From positions 1-6,851 of the forward strand of contig CAJXKX010000110.1 in NCBI GenBank assembly GCA_913055965.1: DNA of 6,851 nucleotides. The letters run 5' to 3'. This document shows positions 1 through 6,283 of this stretch, in pieces (the stretch's first letter is position 1; each line of letters starts with the position of its first letter). The position numbers and the translations under genes were made by a program. The notes under the pieces were generated by a model. It saw only the letters and a list, made by a program, of their open reading frames with translations, had not been told where the DNA came from and made no database searches. The stretch is from an uncultured Roseovarius sp. Lineage in GTDB: Bacteria; Pseudomonadota; Alphaproteobacteria; Rhodobacterales; Rhodobacteraceae.

Positions 1-1
1 G

Positions 2-1006
2 CCGCTGATGGCAGCGGCGGGCTTTGCCATACTGATCAGCCCGGTCTGCGCGGGCTATCAGGGCATGTTGGTGTCGGGGCTGGTCGTGTCGGGCATGATC
101 GCCCTCGAATGGCCGGTGCTGCGCTGGCGCCGGGCCATCGCGCTCGGGGTTGCGGCGGTGGCTGCGGTCTTCGTGCTCAACGCGCTGCGCATCGCGCTGC
201 TGTTCCACATCGGCGTGACCTATTCCCCGAAGATGGCGGTGGACGGCTTCCATTCCTATTTCGGCACTCTGTCCTTGCTGGCGGTGGTTGCCGTCGCCAT
301 GCTGATGCTGCAGCACCCGCTGTTTCGTCGCGACGGGGCGGTGCGCCGCACGCCCGCGCCCGCCATCGCCATGCCCGAGAGCGACGCCGCCGGGCTGATC
401 GTGCCGCTGGCGATCTACCTGGGTATCGGGATGGTGCTGGGCCTGTTCACGGCCGGGTTCAACTGGATCTACCCGGTGTCGGTGCTGGCGGGGCTTGCGC
501 TCATGGCGCTGTGGCGCGGGGTGATCGCGCGGGAATTCGCCGACCCGCCGGGCATCGGGGGCTTTGTCATGGGGTTTGCGGTCTACGGGCTGTGGATCGC
601 GCTGGTGCCGGTGGACACCGAGGCCGACCGCGCCTTTGCCGCCACGCTGGGGTCGGTCCCGGTCTCGCTTGCGGCGGGCTGGATGGTGATGCGCCTCATC
701 GGGTTCAGCGTGGTGGTTCCGGTGCTCGAGGAACTGGCCTTTCGCGGCGGGCTCTACCGGCTGGTGGCGGGATGGGCGGCACCTGTGGCAGGCCCCCGCA
801 TGGCGGCGGTTGCGGCCTTCGTGCTGACCTCGCTGGCCTTCGGCGCGATGCATTCCGACATGCTGGCGGGCACTCTGGCAGGGGCCGGTTTCGCCCTGCT
901 GGTGCTGCGCACCGGGCGGGTGGGCGATGCGATCATCGCCCATGCGGTCACCAATTTCCTGCTGGCGATGACGGCGATGGCCACCGGATACTGGTCGCTC
1001 TGGTAA
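2..1006 (+). CDS. xrtE: Exosortase E/CPBP-protease fusion (VPEID-CTERM system), 5' partial
   Basis: This is an inner-membrane fusion of a C-terminal sorting enzyme and an intramembrane protease. The frame is open to the left edge, so the start is outside the window; residue numbers here count from the in-frame ATG at base 8, which is probably internal. The first half shows the exosortase catalytic set: Cys14 in SPVCAGYQG, Arg61 in LNALRIALL and His82 in GFHSYFG, each beside hydrophobic helices. The second half is a CPBP/CAAX-type protease: EELAFR (Glu241, Glu242, Arg246), FGAMH (Phe278, His282) and HAVTN (His312, Asn316). About ten membrane segments are visible. Exosortases recognise PEP-CTERM-like tails, cleave them and are thought to hand the protein on for surface attachment; this fused form is the type named exosortase E, paired with VPEID-CTERM substrates. 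The usual CSG around the cysteine reads CAG here, and the key Cys is kept. No substrate gene is in the window. Family assignment is strong; the role of the protease half is inferred. Confidence 0.88.
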   Translation, partial: PLMAAAGFAILISPVCAGYQGMLVSGLVVSGMIALEWPVLRWRRAIALGVAAVAAVFVLNALRIALLFHIGVTYSPKMAVDGFHSYFGTLSLLAVVAVAMLMLQHPLFRRDGAVRRTPAPAIAMPESDAAGLIVPLAIYLGIGMVLGLFTAGFNWIYPVSVLAGLALMALWRGVIAREFADPPGIGGFVMGFAVYGLWIALVPVDTEADRAFAATLGSVPVSLAAGWMVMRLIGFSVVVPVLEELAFRGGLYRLVAGWAAPVAGPRMAAVAAFVLTSLAFGAMHSDMLAGTLAGAGFALLVLRTGRVGDAIIAHAVTNFLLAMTAMATGYWSLW

Positions 1007-1043
1007 CGCGGCCCGCCGCGCCGGGATGAGCCCGCACGTGACC

Positions 1044-1083
1044 CCGCGCCGTTTTGCCCTACGTCCCGACGAAAGCGGCGCGG
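1044..1083 (+). promoter_or_regulatory. Long inverted repeat (12-bp stem) in the leader of the RND adaptor gene
   Basis: Bases 1044-1055 (CCGCGCCGTTTT) pair with 1072-1083 (AAAGCGGCGCGG). Eleven pairs are Watson-Crick, one is G-U (T1052 with G1075), and the loop is 16 bases (1056-1071). The last two bases of the 3' arm are the first two of the purine-rich GGAAGG (1082-1087), the best Shine-Dalgarno for the GTG start at 1097. As RNA it could partly mask the ribosome-binding site. As DNA it could be an operator, although the arms are far apart for a simple dyad. No T-run follows it, so it is not a classical terminator. The pairing is seen directly; a regulatory role is inferred. Confidence 0.45.
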
Positions 1084-1087
1084 AAGG
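1082..1087 (+). promoter_or_regulatory. Shine-Dalgarno deciding the GTG start of the RND adaptor gene
   Basis: GGAAGG lies 9 bases upstream of the GTG at 1097 and favours that start. A second purine run, AAGAGG (1092-1097), lies 14 bases before an in-frame ATG at 1112, which is long for a ribosome-binding site. The ATG would remove only five residues and keep the membrane anchor, so the protein changes little either way. Confidence 0.5.
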
Positions 1088-1096
1088 GACCAAGAG

Positions 1097-2206
1097 GTGC
1101 GCAGAACGGGTATGGTCAGGCAGGTGGGGCTGTCGGCGCTGATGATCGCGCTGGCGGTGTTCGGCTGGGTCCACCGCGACGACCTGCGCGCGCTGCTGCC
1201 GGTGGCGACGGGCGCGCCGGCCCCCGAGGCATCGCAGACCCGGCAGGCCACCGGCACGCCGGTGATCGCGGCCCGGGTGCGCACGCTGCGCGACGATCTG
1301 GAATTCTCCGCGATCGGCACCGGGCTTGCGCTGCGCTCGGTCACGCTCCGCGCCCCGGCAAGCGGCGAGATCACCGATCTTGCCATCGCCCCCGGCGCGC
1401 GTTTCGGGGCAGGGGATGTGCTGCTGCGGCTGCGCGACACCGACGAGCGCCTTGCGCTGGCGCTGGCCGAGGCGCGCCTCGCGCGCGCCACCTCCGAACG
1501 CAACCGCTACCGCGCGTTGCAGGATACCGGGGCCGCCGCCACCGCGCGCTTCGAAGAGGCCGAGACCGATTTCAAGGTGGCGCGCATCGCCGTGGAGCAG
1601 GCCCGCGCCGACCTCGAGGAGCGCAGTCTGCGCGCCCCCTTCGACGGGGTGTCGGGGCTGGCGCGGGTCGAGGTGGGCGACCGGATCGCCGTCGATGACG
1701 CGATTGCCAGCTATGACGATCGCAGCCGTATCCTCGTGGAATTCGACCTGCCCGAGGCGCTGCTCGGCCGGGTGCGCATCGGCCTTGAGGTCAGCGCGCA
1801 AACGCCGGCGGTCGAGGGGCGCAGCTTCGACGGCGAGGTGGTCGCCATCGACAGCCGCGTCGAGGCCGCGACGCGCACGGCGCGGGTGCGCGCGGCCATC
1901 GACAACGCGGGCGATCTGCTGCGGCCCGGCGCGTCGTTCTCGATCCGGCTCGACCTGCCCGGCAAGAGCTATCCGGCGGTGCCGGAACTGGCGCTGCAAT
2001 TCTCGCGCGGGGCGTTGCAGGTCTGGCGCGTCTCGGACGGCACGGCAGAGCCTGTTCGGGTGGAACTGGTGCGCCGTCGCGACGGGCAGGTGATCGTCGA
2101 CGGGCCTTTGACCGAGGGGGAGCGGATCATCGTCGAGGGCACGCAGCGCCTGCGTCCCGGTATCGCGGTCAACGTGCTCAACGACGCGGGCGCGGTGCGC
2201 TCCTGA
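1097..2206 (+). CDS. RND efflux periplasmic adaptor subunit (membrane fusion protein, HlyD/AcrA type)
   Basis: This 369-residue protein should bridge the RND permease encoded next to it and an outer-membrane channel. Residues 11-25 are one hydrophobic segment after a basic start. There is no lipobox Cys, so anchoring is by an uncleaved helix or the protein is a cleaved secreted form. Domains in order: first lipoyl half with RAPASGEI and PGARFGAGDVLL (about 85-111), a short alpha-hairpin rich in Ala, Arg and Glu (about 114-174), second lipoyl half with LRAPFDG and VEVGDRIA (about 178-199), and a beta-barrel (about 209-287) containing the family hallmark IDSRVEAATRTARVRA (251-266) and LRPGASFSI. 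A membrane-proximal domain follows, starting at VPELAL. Length is typical of the family. The GTG start is chosen from the GGAAGG upstream; an ATG five codons on is the alternative. The TGA is followed after only two bases by the permease ATG, so the two are very probably co-transcribed. Substrate cannot be read from sequence. Confidence 0.93.
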   Translation: MRRTGMVRQVGLSALMIALAVFGWVHRDDLRALLPVATGAPAPEASQTRQATGTPVIAARVRTLRDDLEFSAIGTGLALRSVTLRAPASGEITDLAIAPGARFGAGDVLLRLRDTDERLALALAEARLARATSERNRYRALQDTGAAATARFEEAETDFKVARIAVEQARADLEERSLRAPFDGVSGLARVEVGDRIAVDDAIASYDDRSRILVEFDLPEALLGRVRIGLEVSAQTPAVEGRSFDGEVVAIDSRVEAATRTARVRAAIDNAGDLLRPGASFSIRLDLPGKSYPAVPELALQFSRGALQVWRVSDGTAEPVRVELVRRRDGQVIVDGPLTEGERIIVEGTQRLRPGIAVNVLNDAGAVRS

Positions 2207-2208
2207 TC

Positions 2209-5200
2209 ATGGGCGGGCGTGGCATTTCCGATCTGAGCGTGCGGCGGCCCTGGCTGGCGGCGGTGATGAGCCTGCTGATCGTGATCGCGGGCATTGGCGC
2301 GCTGTTTGGCATCGAGGTGCGGGAATTGCCCGACGTGGACCGGCCCATCGTCTCGGTGCGTGCCAATTATCCCGGTGCGTCGCCGACCACGGTCGATGCG
2401 GAGGTGTCGGCGCTGGTCGAGGGCGCGGTGGCGCGGGTGGCGGGTGTCGAGGCGGTGCGCACCTCGTCCGAAGAGGGCAATTTCCGCATGCGGGTGGAGT
2501 TCAGCGCGGATCGCGATCTGGCCAATGCCGCCAATGACGTGCGCGAAGCGGTGAGCCGGGTCGAGACGCGGCTGCCCGACGGGGTCGAGGATCTGTTCGT
2601 GGTGAAATCCGAAGAGGATGCCGATCCGGTTGTGGATGTCGCCGTGTGGAGCGACGAGCGCTCCATCGGAGACCTGACCCGACTGGTCGAGGATGCCATC
2701 GCCACCGAGTTCACGGCCGTGGATGGGGTGGCCGAGGTGGTGCTGTTCGGGGATCGGCAGCGGGTGTTGCGGGTCGAGGTGCGCCCAGAGCGGCTTTCCG
2801 CCTTCGGGCTCTCCATCGGCGAGGTGGCCGAAGTCCTGCGCGCGGCGCAGTTCGACGTGCCCGTGGGCAGCTTCTCCTCTGGCCCGCTCGAGGTGCTGGT
2901 GCGCGCCGATGCCACCGTGGCAGAGCCCCGGCGCATCGAGGAATTGCTGCTCGACGACCGGGTGCGGCTGGGCGACGTGGCCGAGGTCTATTTCGGCCTC
3001 GCCACGCCCGACAGCATCGCGCGGCTCGACGGGCGGCAGGTGGTGAGCCTCGGGATCGTGCGGCAGGCGCAATCCAATACCGTACGGATTTCCGAAGAGG
3101 TGGGCGCGGCCATCGAGCGGCTGAAACAACGCTTTCCCGATCTGGGTTTCGCCGTTACCAGCGACGACGCGGTGTTCATCAAGGGCGCGATTGCCGAGGT
3201 GCTCAAGACGCTCGGTGCGGCGCTACTGATCGTGGTGGCGGTGATCTGGCTGTTCTTCGGGGGTCTGGGGGCCACGCTGATCCCCGCCGTGACCATCCCG
3301 ATTGCCCTGGTGGGATCGGTCGCGGGGATCTATCTGATGGGGTTCTCGATCAACATGATCACGCTGCTGGCGCTGGTGCTGGCGACCGGGCTGGTGGTGG
3401 ATGATGCCATCGTCGTGACCGAGAACATCCAGCGTCGCAGGCAGGAGGGGATGGGCCGCCGCGCCGCCGCCGTTCTTGGGTCGGGGCAGGTGTTCTTTGC
3501 CGTGATCGCCACCACGGTGACGCTGATCGCGGTCTTTGTGCCAATTTCCTTTTTGCCGGGCGATGCCGGGCGGCTCTTTACCGAGTTCGGTTTCGTGCTG
3601 GCGGTGACGGTGGCGATCTCGTCTTTCGTGGCGCTGACCATGTGCCCGATGCTCGCCTCGCTTTCGGACGGGCTGGGGCGCGGCGGCGGGCTGTTTGCGG
3701 GTCTGGGCGGGCGGCTCGCCGCGCTTTACGGCGCGCTCATCCGCCCGATGATCCGCGCGCCGCTGGTCACGCTGACGGGCGCGGTGCTGCTTGCCGGGGG
3801 CGCGGTGCTGGTCCACGACCGGCTAGGCGAGGAGCTGGTGCCGCCCGAGGATCGCGGCATGGTCTCGGTCTGGATTCAGGGGCCGGACGGCACCGGGCTC
3901 GACTATACCGACCGGCAGGTGGTGCAGGTCGAGGACATGCTGCGCCCCTATGTCGAGCAGGGCGCGGCGCAGAGCCTCTATTCGATCACCGGGCGCTATG
4001 ACCTCAACCGCGGCAGCATCGGCGTGCGGCTGGTGCCGTGGCAAGAGCGCGACCTGTCGCAGGCCGATATCGAGGCGGCGATCCGCGACGAGCTGGACAG
4101 CCTGCCCGGCGCGCGTGGCCGCATCCGCAGCGGCAACAGCCTGGGTCTGCGCGGTGGATCGGGCGGGGGGCTGAGCATCGCGCTCACGGGGCCGAATTAC
4201 CCCGAGATCGCCGAGGCGGCCGATACCTTTGCGCAGGACCTGGCAGAGGTCACGGGCGTCTCGGGCATCCGCGTGCAATACCAGGCGACGCAGCCGCAAC
4301 TCAGCATCGGGGTGGACCGGCAGCGCGCCTCGGATTTGCGGGTGCCGATGGAGACGCTGTCGGGCACGTTGCGCGCGCTGGTCGACGAGGACGAGGTCGC
4401 GGAACTGACCATCGACGACGAGGCGGTGCCGATCCTGCTGCAATCGGCACAGGGCGCGGTGCGCGACCCGGTCGACCTGATGAACCTCAACATCCGCTCG
4501 CAGGTGGGCGACCTGGTGCCGCTCAGCCAGATCGTGACACTGAACGAGCGCGGCGTCGCGGCGGAACTGGACCGGCACGAACAGCGCCGCGCCATCGAGA
4601 TCGACGCCTCGGTGTCGCCCGAGGTGACGCTGCGCGAGGTGATCGAAGAGGTGCGCGCGATGGGGCAGGAGCGGCTGCCGCCGGGCATCGGCCTCATCTT
4701 CCTTGGCGAGGCGGCCTCGCTTGATGAGACGTCGTCCGCGCTGACCGCGACCTATGTGATCGCGCTTCTGGTCGTCTTTCTCGTGCTGCTGGCGCAGTTC
4801 GAGAGCCTGACAAGCGCGCTGGTGGTGATGATGACGGTGCCCTTCGGCGTCTGTGCCGCGATCTATGCGCTGCTGCTGACCGGCACGACGATCAACATCT
4901 ACAGTCAGATCGGCGTGCTGATGCTGATCGGGGTGATGGCCAAGAACGGCATCCTGCTGGTCGAGTTCGCCAATCAGCTGCGCGACGAGGGGCGCGCGGT
5001 GATGGATGCGGCCGAGGAGGCGGCGCTCGCGCGGCTGCGCCCGATCGCGATGACGCTGATCTGCACGGTGATGTCCGGCCTGCCGCTCATTCTCGGCACC
5101 GGACCGGGGGCCGAGGCGCGGGCGGCCATCGGATGGGTGATCGTGGGCGGGCTGGGCATGGCGGCGGTGTTCACCCTGTTCCTGACGCCGGCCGCCTATG

Positions 5201-5280
5201 CGCTGGTGAGCGGGCTCACCCGCTCGCGTGCCTCCGCCTCCGAGGCGCTCGACCGCGAATTGCGCGAGACCGGGGCGTGA
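2209..5280 (+). CDS. RND-family efflux permease (AcrB-like, HAE type)
   Basis: This 1023-residue inner-membrane proton-driven exporter is expected to act as a trimer with the adaptor encoded just upstream. It has the usual RND layout: TM1 (about 14-34), a large periplasmic loop, TM2-TM6 (about 334-485), TM7 (about 516-536), a second large loop, and TM8-TM12 (about 848-1001). The proton-relay residues are all present: Asp398 and Asp399 in GLVVDDAIVV (TM4), Lys912 in MAKNGILLVEF (TM10), and the RLRPIAMT segment carrying the Arg and Thr (Thr949) that match AcrB Arg971 and Thr978. The N-terminus SDLSVRRPWLA and the motifs FVPISFLPG and EELVPPEDRG are typical of the family. The TM4 Asp pair and lack of metal-type signatures point to small amphiphilic substrates (HAE class) rather than heavy metals; the actual substrate is unknown. 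The start lies two bases past the adaptor stop with no strong Shine-Dalgarno, so translation is probably coupled. No outer-membrane factor gene follows, so the pump must borrow a TolC-like channel from elsewhere. Confidence 0.96.
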   Translation: MGGRGISDLSVRRPWLAAVMSLLIVIAGIGALFGIEVRELPDVDRPIVSVRANYPGASPTTVDAEVSALVEGAVARVAGVEAVRTSSEEGNFRMRVEFSADRDLANAANDVREAVSRVETRLPDGVEDLFVVKSEEDADPVVDVAVWSDERSIGDLTRLVEDAIATEFTAVDGVAEVVLFGDRQRVLRVEVRPERLSAFGLSIGEVAEVLRAAQFDVPVGSFSSGPLEVLVRADATVAEPRRIEELLLDDRVRLGDVAEVYFGLATPDSIARLDGRQVVSLGIVRQAQSNTVRISEEVGAAIERLKQRFPDLGFAVTSDDAVFIKGAIAEVLKTLGAALLIVVAVIWLFFGGLGATLIPAVTIPIALVGSVAGIYLMGFSINMITLLALVLATGLVVDDAIVVTENIQRRRQEGMGRRAAAVLGSGQVFFAVIATTVTLIAVFVPISFLPGDAGRLFTEFGFVLAVTVAISSFVALTMCPMLASLSDGLGRGGGLFAGLGGRLAALYGALIRPMIRAPLVTLTGAVLLAGGAVLVHDRLGEELVPPEDRGMVSVWIQGPDGTGLDYTDRQVVQVEDMLRPYVEQGAAQSLYSITGRYDLNRGSIGVRLVPWQERDLSQADIEAAIRDELDSLPGARGRIRSGNSLGLRGGSGGGLSIALTGPNYPEIAEAADTFAQDLAEVTGVSGIRVQYQATQPQLSIGVDRQRASDLRVPMETLSGTLRALVDEDEVAELTIDDEAVPILLQSAQGAVRDPVDLMNLNIRSQVGDLVPLSQIVTLNERGVAAELDRHEQRRAIEIDASVSPEVTLREVIEEVRAMGQERLPPGIGLIFLGEAASLDETSSALTATYVIALLVVFLVLLAQFESLTSALVVMMTVPFGVCAAIYALLLTGTTINIYSQIGVLMLIGVMAKNGILLVEFANQLRDEGRAVMDAAEEAALARLRPIAMTLICTVMSGLPLILGTGPGAEARAAIGWVIVGGLGMAAVFTLFLTPAAYALVSGLTRSRASASEALDRELRETGA

Positions 5281-5349
5281 TCGCCGGGTGGCAGGCGGGC
5301 GGTTTCGCGTTACGTTGGTGGTCGGACGAACGGATAGGCAACCCATCAC

Positions 5350-5354
5350 GGAGG
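5350..5354 (+). promoter_or_regulatory. Strong Shine-Dalgarno fixing the reductase start
   Basis: GGAGG sits 8 bases before the ATG at 5363. It settles the start of the reductase: the reading frame stays open back to 5228 inside the permease gene, but that longer version has no comparable site and would bury the Tat signal. Confidence 0.75.
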
Positions 5355-5362
5355 CACTACTC

Positions 5363-6283
5363 ATGACGCTTTCCAGACGGGATGTCCTGCGCGGGCTGTC
5401 GGCGGCATCGGCGGGGATGGCGCTTGGCGGCGCGGGCAGGGCGGCTGCGGGCGGGCCGGGCGACTGGCGCGTGATCCCCTCGACCGGGGCACGGCTGCCG
5501 GTGGTGGGGCTGGGCAGCTGGATCACCTTCAATGTCGGGCAGGACCCGGTGCTGCGCGCCGAGTGCGCCGAGGTGATCGCCGCCTTTGCCGAGGAAGGCG
5601 GCGGGATGATCGACTGTTCGCCCATGTATGGCTCGGCGCAGGAGACCATCGGCTACGGGCTGTCGCGCCTGACGGACCGCTCGACGATCTTTTCCGCCGA
5701 GAAGGTCTGGACCTCGGCACCCGATGAAGGCCCCGATCAGATCGCGCAGGCGGCGGAAAACTGGGGCCTGCGCCGGTTCGACCTGATGCAGGTCCACAAC
5801 CTTCGGGCATGGGAGGCGCATCTGGGCCATCTCTTCGCCATGAAGGCCGAGGGGCGACTGGGCCATGTCGGCATCACCACCTCGCATGGCCGCCGTCACG
5901 ACCTGCTGGAGCGGATCATGCGCGAGCAGCCGCTCGATTTCGTGCAACTGACCTACAATGCGCTCGACCGCGAGGCCGAGGCGCGGCTGCTGCCGCTCGC
6001 CGCCGAACGCGGGATCGCCGTGATCGTGAATCGGCCCTATCGGCGCGGCGCGCTGGTCGCGCGTTTTGCGCGCCACCCGCTGCCGGGCTGGGCCGGAGAG
6101 ATCGGCGCGCAAAGCTGGGCGCAGGTGCTCTTGAAATTCGTGATCTCGCACCCGGCGGTCACCGTCGCGATCCCGGCCACGCGGCAGGTCGCGCATCTGC
6201 GCGAGAACAAGGCAGCGGGGCGCGGCCCGCTGCCGGATACGGCCATGCGCAGGCGTATGGCGAGCGATCTCGCGCGGCTCTGA
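5363..6283 (+). CDS. Aldo/keto reductase with twin-arginine (Tat) signal peptide
   Basis: This 306-residue NAD(P)H-dependent oxidoreductase of the aldo/keto reductase superfamily reduces or oxidises carbonyl compounds; its substrate is unknown. The start has SRRDVLR (residues 4-10), a Tat motif, then a weakly hydrophobic Ala/Gly stretch and an AAA site near residue 29, so the mature enzyme is predicted to be exported folded to the periplasm. The barrel starts at LPVVGLGSW. The catalytic tetrad is complete: Asp84 and Tyr89 in MIDCSPMYG, Lys114 in SAEKVW and His145 in MQVHN. The nucleotide-binding end is visible as TVAIPATRQVAHLREN (267-282). Length without the signal (about 277) is in the family range, slightly short. 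The gap to the permease gene is 82 bases with its own strong ribosome-binding site, so it may be a separate unit. Its TGA overlaps the ATG of the next gene by one base (TGATG), indicating coupled translation with that membrane protein. A cofactor-bound Tat-exported oxidoreductase has a precedent in Zymomonas glucose-fructose oxidoreductase. Confidence 0.9.
   Translation: MTLSRRDVLRGLSAASAGMALGGAGRAAAGGPGDWRVIPSTGARLPVVGLGSWITFNVGQDPVLRAECAEVIAAFAEEGGGMIDCSPMYGSAQETIGYGLSRLTDRSTIFSAEKVWTSAPDEGPDQIAQAAENWGLRRFDLMQVHNLRAWEAHLGHLFAMKAEGRLGHVGITTSHGRRHDLLERIMREQPLDFVQLTYNALDREAEARLLPLAAERGIAVIVNRPYRRGALVARFARHPLPGWAGEIGAQSWAQVLLKFVISHPAVTVAIPATRQVAHLRENKAAGRGPLPDTAMRRRMASDLARL

Noticed and set aside
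1007..1020. Inverted repeat CGCGG-CCCG-CCGCG directly after the exosortase stop, considered as a terminator
   Set aside because: The stem is only 5 bp and no T-run follows. Short perfect stems of G and C are expected by chance at this base composition.
754..1503. 249-codon minus-strand open frame spanning the 1007-1096 gap
   Set aside because: The translation is Ser/Arg/Ala-rich without any motif, and both ends are antisense to real genes.
1969..3129. 386-codon minus-strand open frame opposite the adaptor/permease junction
   Set aside because: It has low-complexity His/Arg/Gly composition and no recognisable family, and it lies opposite two strongly supported genes, so it is a shadow frame.
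2209..5280. Permease as a heavy-metal (CusA/CzcA type) RND pump
   Set aside because: The TM4 Asp-Asp pair, the motif set and the partner adaptor fit the HAE drug/amphiphile class, and I saw no Met- or His-rich metal site.
5228..5362. Upstream extension of the reductase frame into the end of the permease gene
   Set aside because: The added residues are Arg/Pro-rich and unlike the family, and would bury the Tat signal. GGAGG sits 8 bases before the ATG at 5363.
5281..5362. Promoter or terminator in the 82-base gap before the reductase gene
   Set aside because: The best -10-like string (GATAGG, 5333-5338) pairs only with a poor -35 (TTACGT, 5310-5315), and the possible stems are 4 bp. Apart from the ribosome-binding site, nothing is supportable.
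3823..5649. 608-codon open frame on the minus strand opposite the permease and the start of the reductase
   Set aside because: Its translation is rich in Arg, His, Gln and Asp with no domain or membrane pattern. It is the antisense shadow expected of GC-rich codon use opposite a well-identified RND permease.
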